5,503 nt of DNA. Origin: Pseudaestuariivita sp. GTDB taxonomy: Bacteria; Pseudomonadota; Alphaproteobacteria; Rhodobacterales; Rhodobacteraceae. The translations under genes were made by a program, and so were the position numbers. The DNA lies in assembly GCA_020629995.1 (NCBI GenBank), contig JAHDCH010000197.1, positions 1 through 5,503 of the forward strand. Direction: 5' to 3'. Positions within the stretch are counted from its first letter, which is position 1; each line of letters starts with the position of its first letter. The notes beneath the pieces were generated by a model, which saw nothing but the letters and a program-made list of their open reading frames with translations, made no database searches and was not told where the DNA came from. Below, in pieces: positions 1 through 5,503 of this stretch.

Positions 1-284
1 TGGACCACGAATACGGCAACGGCACCGCGATCTTCACCCGCGACGGCGACACCGCGCGCGACTTTGCCCAGAGGATCAATATCGGGATGGTGGGCGTCAA
101 CGTCCCGATCCCCGTGCCGCTGGCCTACCACACCTTCGGCGGATGGAAGAAATCGGCCTTTGGCGACCTCAACCAGCATGGGCCCGACGCGTTCAAATTC
201 TACACGCGCACCAAAACCGTGACCGCGCGCTGGCCGTCAGGCATCAAGGAAGGCGGCGAATTCTCGATCCCTGTGATGGAGTAA
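1..284 (+). CDS. mmsA: Methylmalonate-semialdehyde dehydrogenase (acylating), C-terminal fragment
   Basis: This is the last 93 codons of a gene cut by the left edge; the reading frame starts at base 3 and ends at TAA 282-284. The enzyme is a CoA-dependent aldehyde dehydrogenase that oxidises methylmalonate semialdehyde to propionyl-CoA, with NAD+ and loss of CO2, at the end of valine degradation. Seen in the fragment: [13 protein letters not shown] near the edge, then [20 protein letters not shown] and [13 protein letters not shown], ending in [15 protein letters not shown]. The [10 protein letters not shown] block and the GGWK-S-FGD block are characteristic of MmsA within the aldehyde dehydrogenase superfamily. 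The catalytic Cys and the NAD-binding domain lie outside the window. The pathway assignment is supported by the isobutyryl-CoA dehydrogenase, hydrolase and mmsB genes starting 1.36 kb downstream on the same strand. A convergent glycosyltransferase gene separates it from them, so it is probably transcribed apart. Confidence 0.95.
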   Translation, partial: DHEYGNGTAIFTRDGDTARDFAQRINIGMVGVNVPIPVPLAYHTFGGWKKSAFGDLNQHGPDAFKFYTRTKTVTARWPSGIKEGGEFSIPVME

Positions 285-331
285 CCCGCCATCCGGCTCT
301 CCCCCTCACCTGACCATTCGCCCCCGGCGGA

Positions 332-380
332 TTTCGGCCAGAAGAAACAAGGATCCACTCCCTTTTCTTCTGGCCAGAAA
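332..380. repeat. Imperfect inverted repeat (stem-loop) in the mmsA/glycosyltransferase gap
   Basis: The left arm GGCCAGAAGAAA (336-347) is the exact reverse complement of TTTCTTCTGGCC (364-375), giving a 12-bp stem with a 16-nt loop. The stem can extend outwards through TTTC (332-335) and GAAA (377-380) if A376 is bulged. It lies between two convergent genes, where a bidirectional terminator is expected, but no clear T-tract follows on either strand. It may instead be one copy of a dispersed intergenic palindrome; that is an inference. Confidence 0.6.
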
Positions 381-391
381 TATCCCGGGGT

Positions 392-408
392 CTGGGGCAG
401 CGCCCCAG
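392..408. terminator. Short GC-rich hairpin, possible terminator
   Basis: CTGGGGC (392-398) pairs perfectly with GCCCCAG (402-408) around a 3-nt loop, AGC. The hairpin is 10 nt from the stop codon of the leftward glycosyltransferase gene and 108 nt past the mmsA stop. It is stable and well placed to end transcription from either side. There is no run of T after it in either direction, so intrinsic termination is not proven; a structural repeat or an mRNA 3'-end stabiliser is the alternative. Confidence 0.45.
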
Positions 409-417
409 TCTCGCGCG

Positions 418-1563
418 TCAGGTGCGCGCAGCGCTCGCCAGCAGCGCCTCGAGCCTGACCAACAGCTTGGCATTGTCAAAGCGGTCGCAGGCGACATCCC
501 TCGCGCGCGCGCCCATCTCAGCCCGCGCGCCGGACGGCATGCCAAAGGCCTCGACCACCTTCGCGGTATAGGCCTCCGCGTCGCGCTCCTCGACCAGAAA
601 GCCCGTCTCGCCTTCATCGATCGCCTCGGGGATGCCCGCGTGGCGGGTCGACACGGTCAGACACCCGGCGGCCATCGCTTCTTGTATGGCGGTCGGCAGC
701 CCTTCGGTATTGCCATTCTCGGCGGTCAGCGAATGCTGCAAAAAGACTTCGCACCCCACCGCGATGTCCCGTACCTTTTCGTGTGGCAAAGCGCCCGGCA
801 ACGACACCGCATGCGCCATGCCCATCGCGGCGACGCGCGCACGCAAGGGCGCGAGGAGCGGGCCATCCCCCACCATCGTCAACGTGGCATCCGGGGCGAT
901 TTTCAACGCCTCGGCAAACGCATCCAGCGTCAGATGCGGCGCTTTCTTTTCGACCATGCGCCCCACGGCCAGCGCGGACAGCGGGCGCTTGGCTTCAGGC
1001 GCAAACCAGCGCACGTCAACCCCCGACGGGATCACATGCGCATTGTCGTGCCGCACACCAACCTTGTCCGCCAGATTGTCCAGCAGGAATTGCGACACCG
1101 CCACCACACCTGTCAGTTTTGGGAACATGTGCCGATACGCGCGCCGCACCGAAGCCTCGCGCACACGCGATGACGCGTCCGAGCCGCGAAAATACGTGAA
1201 CATCGGCAGCCCCAGCTCTTGTGCCAGAGGCGCCAGAACAACGCCCTGCGTGCCGAATTCCGACAGGATCACATCCGGCTTTTGCTCCGCCAGCCACGCC
1301 TTCAGCTCGGCCTTGGCGCGCCCGAATGGCACCCTCTCGGTCCCATGGCGCAGCCAGTTCAGCGGCAGCATCACCGGCGCTGCGATCAGATCTGCCGCCC
1401 CCGGCCGCGCGCGCCGTTCGAAAAACCGCGCGCCCGTCTCGCGCTTGTCATTCAGCCGCCCCGCGATCACGCAGGTATTGCCACCGAACATCTTGTCGAT
1501 GTGGCGGTTCACAAAGGTCTGACCGGGAACGTAATAATCAGCGACGGCGATGCAGGCTTTCAT
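418..1563 (-). CDS. GT4-family (group 1) glycosyltransferase
   Basis: This is a 381-residue retaining, GT-B-fold glycosyltransferase, expected to move a sugar from a nucleotide donor to a cell-surface or exopolysaccharide acceptor in the cytoplasm; donor and acceptor cannot be read from sequence. Seen: an N-terminal MKACIAVADYYVPGQTFVNR acceptor-domain start, SEFGTQGVVLAPLA near 101-114, the domain linker VIPSGVDVRWF near 178-187, the donor-binding VGRMVEKKAPHL near 200-211, and the EX7E motif E287-GLPTAIQ-E295 followed by AMAAG. Length is normal for GT4. I chose the ATG at 1561-1563 because MKAC matches a typical family start and GAGAG lies just upstream. In-frame ATGs at 1575 and 1617 would add 4 or 18 residues, and the 1617 start would make the reading frame run towards the divergent gene. 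No signal peptide or membrane segment is seen. It is transcribed against the flanking valine genes and is probably monocistronic within this window. Confidence 0.88.
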   Translation of the reverse strand: MKACIAVADYYVPGQTFVNRHIDKMFGGNTCVIAGRLNDKRETGARFFERRARPGAADLIAAPVMLPLNWLRHGTERVPFGRAKAELKAWLAEQKPDVILSEFGTQGVVLAPLAQELGLPMFTYFRGSDASSRVREASVRRAYRHMFPKLTGVVAVSQFLLDNLADKVGVRHDNAHVIPSGVDVRWFAPEAKRPLSALAVGRMVEKKAPHLTLDAFAEALKIAPDATLTMVGDGPLLAPLRARVAAMGMAHAVSLPGALPHEKVRDIAVGCEVFLQHSLTAENGNTEGLPTAIQEAMAAGCLTVSTRHAGIPEAIDEGETGFLVEERDAEAYTAKVVEAFGMPSGARAEMGARARDVACDRFDNAKLLVRLEALLASAART

Positions 1564-1580
1564 GCTCTCGCGCATAGCGC

Positions 1581-1608
1581 TTGCGTTTGGCGCGTGCCAG
1601 TCTAGAGT
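1581..1608 (+). promoter_or_regulatory. Weak candidate promoter for the valine-degradation operon
   Basis: TTGCGT (1581-1586) and TAGAGT (1603-1608) are 16 bp apart, resembling a sigma-70 -35/-10 pair with partial matches in both boxes. Placement in the 76-bp divergent gap fits the rightward operon, with an expected transcript start near 1615. A leftward candidate for the glycosyltransferase gene (TTGAAC, from 1625-1620, and TAGACT, from 1604-1599) has only a 15-bp spacer and is weaker still. The TCTAGA palindrome (1601-1606) is shared by both. Confidence 0.25.
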
Positions 1609-1610
1609 AA

Positions 1611-1624
1611 TGAACAACCGTTCA
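1611..1624. promoter_or_regulatory. Candidate operator: TGAAC-N4-GTTCA dyad
   Basis: TGAAC (1611-1615), AACC, GTTCA (1620-1624) form a perfect 5-bp dyad between the candidate -10 and the ribosome binding site of the acyl-CoA dehydrogenase gene. The half-site spacing resembles sites bound by TetR-family regulators of acyl-CoA metabolism, such as PsrA-type GAAAC/GTTTC dyads. A repressor bound here would cover the predicted transcript start and could affect both divergent genes. The dyad is short and could be chance. Confidence 0.3.
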
Positions 1625-1630
1625 ATTCAC

Positions 1631-1634
1631 GAGG
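1631..1634 (+). promoter_or_regulatory. Ribosome binding site fixing the acyl-CoA dehydrogenase start
   Basis: GAGG lies 5 nt before the ATG at 1640. This spacing, with the family-typical MDFALTEEQ N-terminus, selects 1640 over the in-frame ATGs at 1550 and 1610, which have no comparable site. Confidence 0.6.
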
Positions 1635-1639
1635 CGCCC

Positions 1640-2779
1640 ATGGATTTCGCCCTGACCGAAGAGCAGACCGCCATCTTTGACATGGCCCAAAGCGTGGGCC
1701 AGTCCGAAATCGCCCCCCATGCCCGCACGTGGGAAGCAGACGGCACCATCCCGCGCGATCTGTGGCCCAAACTGGGCGAGCTGGGTCTTGCCGGTCTTTA
1801 TGTGCCCGAAGAGCATGGCGGCACCGGGCTGACACGCCTCGATGCGACGCTGGTGTTCGAAGCGCTGTCGATGGCCTGCCCTTCGGTCGCGGCATTCCTG
1901 TCGATCCACAACATGTGCGCCAAGATGATCTCGTCCTTTGGCTCGGACGACCTGCGCGGCCGCATGTTGCCCGGCGCGCTGACGATGGAAACGGTCCTCA
2001 GCTACTGCCTCACCGAACCGGGCAGCGGGTCGGACGCCGCCGCGCTGAAAACCCGCGCGGCGCGCACCAACGAAGGCTACAGCGTCACCGGCACCAAGGC
2101 ATTCATCTCGGGCGGCGGCTATTCGGACGCCTATATCGTCATGTCCCGCACCGGCGACGACAGCCCCCGCGGCATCAGCGCACTTGTGCTGGAAGAGGGC
2201 ATGACGGGCCTCAGCTATGGCGGGCTCGAGGACAAGATGGGCTGGCGGTCGCAGCCCACGCGGCAGGTGCAAATGGACGCCGTGCCCGTGCCTGCCGGCA
2301 ACCTGCTGGGCGAAGAGGGCAAAGGCTTCACCTATGCCATGATGGGCCTCGATGGCGGACGGCTCAACATTGCGGCCTGCTCGCTGGGCGCCGCGCAGGC
2401 CGCCCTTGATCTCACGCTGGCCTACATGAAAGAGCGCCGCGCCTTTGGCAAATCCCTGACCGAATTCCAGGCCCTGCAATTCCGCCTGGCAGAGCTAGAG
2501 ATCGAGCTTCAGGCCGCCCGCGTCTTTCTGCGGCAGGCGGCGTGGAAGCTGGACACCGGCGCAGCCGACGCCACCAAACACTGCGCCATGGCCAAGAAGT
2601 TCGTGACCGAAGCTGGCAGCCGCATCGTGGACGGCTGCCTTCAGCTGCACGGCGGCTACGGCTATCTGGCCGACTACGGGATCGAAAAACTGTCGCGCGA
2701 TCTGCGCGTGCACCAGATCCTCGAAGGCACAAACGAGATCATGCGCCTGATCGTCGCCCGCGATATGCTGCGCGCATGA
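1640..2779 (+). CDS. Isobutyryl-CoA dehydrogenase-like acyl-CoA dehydrogenase
   Basis: This is a 379-residue FAD flavoenzyme, of normal length for the family, predicted to oxidise isobutyryl-CoA to methacrylyl-CoA in valine degradation and pass electrons to electron-transfer flavoprotein. Seen in order: N-terminal helical domain starting MDFALTEEQ; the first family signature CLTEPGSGSDAAA at 123-135; a central beta domain with GTKAFISGGGYSDAY at 151-165; RRAFGKSLTEFQALQ at 266-280 in the C-terminal helical domain; QLHGGYGYLADYGIEKLSRD at 335-354; and the catalytic base E362 in QILEGTNEIMR. The RVHQILEGTNEIMR stretch and HGGYGYL-DY closely match mammalian ACAD8 (isobutyryl-CoA dehydrogenase) as I remember it, and the adjoining HIBCH and mmsB genes support that substrate. 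Short branched-chain acyl-CoA (2-methylbutyryl-CoA) is the main alternative. It is the first gene of the operon, and its TGA overlaps the next ATG by 4 nt. Confidence 0.9.
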   Translation: MDFALTEEQTAIFDMAQSVGQSEIAPHARTWEADGTIPRDLWPKLGELGLAGLYVPEEHGGTGLTRLDATLVFEALSMACPSVAAFLSIHNMCAKMISSFGSDDLRGRMLPGALTMETVLSYCLTEPGSGSDAAALKTRAARTNEGYSVTGTKAFISGGGYSDAYIVMSRTGDDSPRGISALVLEEGMTGLSYGGLEDKMGWRSQPTRQVQMDAVPVPAGNLLGEEGKGFTYAMMGLDGGRLNIAACSLGAAQAALDLTLAYMKERRAFGKSLTEFQALQFRLAELEIELQAARVFLRQAAWKLDTGAADATKHCAMAKKFVTEAGSRIVDGCLQLHGGYGYLADYGIEKLSRDLRVHQILEGTNEIMRLIVARDMLRA

Positions 2780-3813
2780 GCGATATTTCCATCCGCATCG
2801 AAGGCCACGCCGGGCACATCACGCTGACCCGCCCCAAGGCGCTGAATGCGCTGACCTATCAGATGTGTCTCGACATCGAGGCGGCGCTGGACCTGTGGCG
2901 CACCGACGACGCGGTGGCTCTGGTGATCCTGGATGCGGTCGGCGACAAGGCATTCTGCGCGGGCGGCGACATTGCCGAAATGTACGCGACCGGCACCGCA
3001 GGCGATTTTGCCTACGGGCGGCAGTTCTGGCGTGACGAATACCGGCTGAACGCCAAGATCTTTGAATACCCCAAACCGGTGGTCAGCTTCCTGCAGGGCT
3101 TCACCATGGGCGGCGGCGTGGGCGTGGGATGCCACGGCTCTCACCGGATTGTGGGCGAGACATCGCAGATCGCCATGCCCGAATGCGGGATCGGTCTTGT
3201 GCCGGACGTGGGCGGATCGCTGATGCTGGCGCTTGCGCCCGGGCGCATGGGCGAATTTCTGGGCACCACCGGACACCGGATGGGACCGGGCGACGCAATA
3301 CTTGCGGGTTTTGCCGATCTGTTTGTGCCCCACACGGCTTGGGACGCTGCCCGGCAGGCCCTGATCGACACAGGCGATGTTGCCGCGCTCGAGCCGTATG
3401 TGCACTCGCCGCCTGAGGCGGCCTTGGCTGCGATGCAAACGCAGATCGACGCGCATTTTGGCGGCGAAACGCTGGGCGACATCGCGCGCAGCCTCGCCGG
3501 TGATGACAGCGACTTTGCCGCGTCTGCGACCAAGGCGCTGAACCGGGGGGCGCCGCTCGCTATGGCCTGTGCGGTGGAAATCGTGCACCGCCTGCGCAGT
3601 GCGCACAGCATCCGGCAGGCGCTCGAGATGGAATACCGCTATACGTGGCGGGCGATGGACCAGGGCGACTTTCTGGAAGGAATCCGCGCTGCCATCATCG
3701 ACAAAGACCGCAGCCCCGCATGGGCCCATGCCAGCATCGACGCCCTGCCGCAGGGCGAAGTGGCACGGATGTTGATGCCTTTGGGGCCGGACGCGCTGAA
3801 CTGGGAGGAATAA
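2776..3813 (+). CDS. 3-hydroxyisobutyryl-CoA hydrolase (crotonase superfamily)
   Basis: The 345-residue protein is predicted to hydrolyse 3-hydroxyisobutyryl-CoA to free 3-hydroxyisobutyrate and CoA, the step that releases the mmsB substrate. Its length fits HIBCH (about 350) and not simple enoyl-CoA hydratases (about 260). Seen: GHITLTRPKALNALTYQM at 13-30; the oxyanion-hole loops CAGGDIAEMY at 61-70 and MGGGVGVGCHG at 111-121; AMPECGIGLVPDVGG at 133-147, carrying the HIBCH-type acidic pair E136 and D144; and the HIBCH-specific C-terminal block FLEGIRAAIIDKDRSPAW at 299-316. No key residue appears missing. The ATG at 2776 overlaps the upstream TGA as ATGA, so translation is probably coupled to the dehydrogenase. 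A longer reading frame reaching upstream into the dehydrogenase gene is out-of-frame shadow. Automatic annotation may call it enoyl-CoA hydratase/isomerase; I consider the hydrolase much more likely. Confidence 0.9.
   Translation: MSDISIRIEGHAGHITLTRPKALNALTYQMCLDIEAALDLWRTDDAVALVILDAVGDKAFCAGGDIAEMYATGTAGDFAYGRQFWRDEYRLNAKIFEYPKPVVSFLQGFTMGGGVGVGCHGSHRIVGETSQIAMPECGIGLVPDVGGSLMLALAPGRMGEFLGTTGHRMGPGDAILAGFADLFVPHTAWDAARQALIDTGDVAALEPYVHSPPEAALAAMQTQIDAHFGGETLGDIARSLAGDDSDFAASATKALNRGAPLAMACAVEIVHRLRSAHSIRQALEMEYRYTWRAMDQGDFLEGIRAAIIDKDRSPAWAHASIDALPQGEVARMLMPLGPDALNWEE
3803..3808 (+). promoter_or_regulatory. Ribosome binding site for mmsB
   Basis: GGGAGG lies inside the last codons of the hydrolase gene, 9 nt before the mmsB ATG at 3818. 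It supports that start and suggests co-translation within the operon, since the two genes are only 4 nt apart. Confidence 0.65.
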
Positions 3814-3817
3814 GGCA

Positions 3818-4697
3818 ATGAAGATCGCATTTATCGGGCTGGGCAACATGGGCGCGCCCATGGCCGCCAACCTTGTCGCGGGGGGCCATGTGGTGACCGG
3901 GTTTGACACCGCCGCGGCGGCACCCGAAGGCGTGACCATGGCCGCCTCGGCTGCCGAGGCCGCTGTAGGCGCCGACGCCGTCATCACCATGCTGCCCAAT
4001 GGCGCGATCCTGCGCGCCGTCGCCGCCGAGGTGATCCCGGCCATGTCCGCAGGCGCCACCCTGATCGATTGCTCGACCATCGATGTGGACAGCGCGCGGG
4101 CGGTGGCATCTGATGCCAGCGCCGCCGGGCTTGGCTTTGTGGATGCGCCTGTGTCGGGCGGTATTGGCGGCGCGGCTGCGGGCACCCTGACCTTTATGGC
4201 CGGCGGATCGGAGGCGGCGTTTGCCTCTGCCACTGTTTGACATCATGGGTCAGACGGCCGTGCATTGCGGGGATGCCGGCGCCGGCCAGGCGGCCAAGAT
4301 CTGCAACAACATGATCCTAGGCGCGACCATGATCGTGACGTGCGAAGCCTTTGCGCTGGCGGACAAGCTGGGGCTGGCGCGGGACAAGATGTTTGACGTG
4401 GTCAGCACGTCCTCGGGCTATTCATGGTCGATGAACGCCTATTGCCCGGCCCCCGGGATCGGGCCTGTGTCGCCGGCCGACACTGACTATCAGCCGGGCT
4501 TTGCTGCCGCTTTGATGGTCAAGGACCTTGGCCTTGCGCAGGATGCCGCCGCCAGCGCCGATGCCGCCACACCCCTGGGCGCCCATGCGCTGCGCCTCTA
4601 TCAGGCGATGGTGGCCGCGGGACATGGCGACCGCGACTTCAGCTATATGCTGCCGCGCCTTGCCGCATCTTCCCACACCCCGGATCAGGATGGGTGA
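3818..4697 (+). pseudogene. mmsB: 3-hydroxyisobutyrate dehydrogenase, frameshifted
   Basis: The intact enzyme oxidises 3-hydroxyisobutyrate to methylmalonate semialdehyde with NAD+. The N-terminal part (3818-4240) reads MKIAFIGLGNMGAPMAANLV, the NAD-binding Rossmann motif at 7-12, then CSTID near 85-89 and the substrate-binding DAPVSGG at 109-115, and stops at TGA 4238-4240 after GSEAAFASATV. The C-terminal part continues in another frame from about 4233 to TGA 4695-4697: LFDIMG, then GAGQAAKICNN with the conserved catalytic Lys (codon 4296-4298), STSSGYSWSMNAYCPAPG, and FAAALMVKDLGLAQDAA of the helical domain. Joined, they give about 292 residues, the family's normal size, with all key motifs present. 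The residues expected at the joint (usually K/R-P before LF/LL) are missing, which fits a net loss of 5 bp. A sequencing or assembly error remains possible. An independent C-terminal product could start at TTG 4221 (GGAGG 6 nt upstream) or ATG 4245. Confidence 0.9.
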
Positions 4698-4761
4698 AAT
4701 CACCCATCCTACATGGGCGTGGCTCTGGCCCAGTGCGTAGGATGGGTGGTTCCACCCATCC
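4688..4761. repeat. Nested palindromic element between mmsB and uvrA
   Basis: Two hairpins sit in tandem: GGATGGGTGA/TCACCCATCC (4688-4697 with 4700-4709) and GGATGGGTGG/CCACCCATCC (4740-4749 with 4752-4761). Each has a perfect 10-bp repeat around 2 nt. The two 25-bp units (4688-4712 and 4737-4761) are also reverse complements of each other at 23 of 25 positions, and the 24-bp centre holds TGGGC/GCCCA (4714-4718 with 4728-4732). The whole can therefore fold as one long cruciform or as two hairpins. It overlaps the mmsB stop and ends 14 bp from the uvrA stop, so it may act as a bidirectional transcript end, though no T-tract follows. The structure suggests a REP-like or miniature palindromic element; copy number elsewhere is unknown. 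Confidence 0.8.
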
Positions 4762-4775
4762 CTGCCATAGCCTGA

Positions 4776-5503
4776 TCATTCGGCAGCCACGCGCCGGGGG
4801 GCCAGCATCGGCTTGAGGTAGTGGCCAGTGTGGCTTGCCTCGACCTCGGCGACCTGTTCGGGCGTGCCCTCGGCCACAATCGTGCCACCACCGTCACCAC
4901 CTTCGGGGCCGATATCGATGATGTGGTCGGCGGTTTTGACCACGTCGAGGTTGTGCTCGATCACCACCACCGTGTTGCCCGCGTCAACCAGCTCGTGCAG
5001 CACCTCCAGCAGCTTGCGCACATCTTCGAAATGCAGACCCGTCGTCGGCTCGTCCAGGATATAGAGCGTGCGGCCCGTCGATCGCTTGGCCAGCTCTTTG
5101 GACAGTTTCACCCTCTGCGCCTCGCCGCCTGACAGCGTCGTCGCCTGCTGGCCGACCTTGATATAGCCAAGCCCCACCCGCATCAGCGCATCCATCTTCT
5201 CGCGGATGCTCGGCACCGCCTTGAAAAACTCCTGCGCATCCTCGACCGTCATATCAAGAACGTCGGCTATGCTCTTGCCCTTGAACTTGATTTCCAGCGT
5301 CTCGCGGTTGTAACGCGCGCCCTTGCAGGTCTCGCATTCCACGTAAACGTCGGGCAGAAAGTGCATCTCGATCTTGATCACACCATCACCCTGGCAGGCC
5401 TCGCAGCGCCCGCCTTTGACGTTGAAGCTGAACCGCCCGGGCTTGTAGCCCCGCGCCTTGGCCTCGGGCAGCCCGGCAAACCAGTCGCGGATCGGCGTGA
5501 AGG
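4776..5503 (-). CDS. uvrA: UvrABC excinuclease subunit A, C-terminal fragment
   Basis: This is the last 241 complete codons of a gene cut by the right edge, ending in TGA (complement of 4776-4778). UvrA is the ATPase that finds bulky DNA lesions and loads UvrB in nucleotide excision repair. Seen, numbering from the first complete codon of the fragment: [17 protein letters not shown], where C33/C36 and C56/C59 (CETC) form the C-terminal zinc finger around [10 protein letters not shown]; the ABC signature [11 protein letters not shown] at 123-133; Walker [13 protein letters not shown] at 146-157; and the H-loop VIEHNLDVV at 180-188. The tail is short and charged (APRRVAAE). No motif expected in this part is missing. 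The frame stays open across the whole segment to the edge, so the apparent GTG start at 5381 is an internal Val codon. It is unrelated to the valine genes and converges on mmsB. Confidence 0.97.
   Translation of the reverse strand, partial: FTPIRDWFAGLPEAKARGYKPGRFSFNVKGGRCEACQGDGVIKIEMHFLPDVYVECETCKGARYNRETLEIKFKGKSIADVLDMTVEDAQEFFKAVPSIREKMDALMRVGLGYIKVGQQATTLSGGEAQRVKLSKELAKRSTGRTLYILDEPTTGLHFEDVRKLLEVLHELVDAGNTVVVIEHNLDVVKTADHIIDIGPEGGDGGGTIVAEGTPEQVAEVEASHTGHYLKPMLAPRRVAAE

Noticed and set aside
632..1522. A 296-codon open frame on the plus strand opposite the glycosyltransferase
   Set aside because: It is antisense to a gene with clear GT4 motifs, is rich in Ser, Arg and Cys, and shows no family features.
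1550..1639. Upstream in-frame ATGs (1550, 1610) as the start of the acyl-CoA dehydrogenase
   Set aside because: The extra residues do not resemble the family, 1550 overlaps the glycosyltransferase start, and only the ATG at 1640 has a well-placed GAGG and the typical MDFALTEEQ beginning.
2776..3813. Calling this gene methacrylyl-CoA or enoyl-CoA hydratase to complete the pathway
   Set aside because: The 345-residue length, the PE/PDVGG acidic pair and the EGIRA-IIDKD-SP-W block point to the hydrolase, so the hydratase step is probably encoded elsewhere.
2674..4233. A 519-codon open frame on the minus strand opposite the hydrolase and the mmsB N-terminal half
   Set aside because: It lies antisense to well-supported enzymes, has low-complexity Ala/Pro/Arg-rich sequence with no recognisable domain, and is the usual result of strong G/C third-position bias.
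4776..5381. A complete short ABC-type protein starting at GTG 5381 on the minus strand
   Set aside because: The frame continues unbroken upstream with conserved UvrA sequence, including the first two zinc-finger cysteines, so this GTG is an internal valine codon.
1..5503. CRISPR arrays, tRNA or rRNA genes, transposases, phage or toxin-antitoxin genes
   Set aside because: No spaced direct repeats, cloverleaf-like sequence or mobile-element proteins were seen; the only repeats are the palindromes described.

Overview
The window is GC-rich chromosomal DNA that looks alphaproteobacterial, most likely from the Rhodobacterales (Roseobacter group). This rests on the flavour of the proteins and the strong G/C preference at third codon positions. 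It is an impression from sequence, not a database result.

Layout. (1) The 3' end of mmsA, methylmalonate-semialdehyde dehydrogenase, runs rightward to 284. (2) A 133-bp convergent gap (285-417) holds two stem-loops. (3) A leftward GT4-type glycosyltransferase occupies 418-1563. (4) A 76-bp divergent gap (1564-1639) has a weak promoter candidate and a perfect TGAAC-N4-GTTCA dyad. (5) A tight rightward operon follows: isobutyryl-CoA dehydrogenase-like acyl-CoA dehydrogenase (1640-2779), a 3-hydroxyisobutyryl-CoA hydrolase-like crotonase-family protein joined to it by an ATGA overlap (2776-3813), and mmsB, 3-hydroxyisobutyrate dehydrogenase, 4 nt further on (3818-4697). (6) A 74-bp nested palindrome (4688-4761) covers the end of mmsB. 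(7) The 3' end of uvrA comes in leftward (4776-5503).

Functionally the rightward genes are the distal valine-degradation pathway: isobutyryl-CoA to methacrylyl-CoA (dehydrogenase), 3-hydroxyisobutyryl-CoA to 3-hydroxyisobutyrate (hydrolase), 3-hydroxyisobutyrate to methylmalonate semialdehyde (mmsB), then to propionyl-CoA (mmsA). Methacrylyl-CoA hydratase is not in the window. The glycosyltransferase and uvrA are unrelated neighbours.

The main anomaly is that mmsB is broken. It reads well as a Rossmann-domain half and a helical half in two different frames, with a junction near 4229-4239. The missing residues fit a 5-bp deletion better than a single-base sequencing error. The C-terminal half has a possible start of its own (GGAGG, then TTG at 4221), and the premature stop sits in GTTTGAC, one base away from the prfB frameshift heptamer. 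I see no sign of a novel multi-gene system; apart from mmsB and the palindromes this is an ordinary metabolic region.
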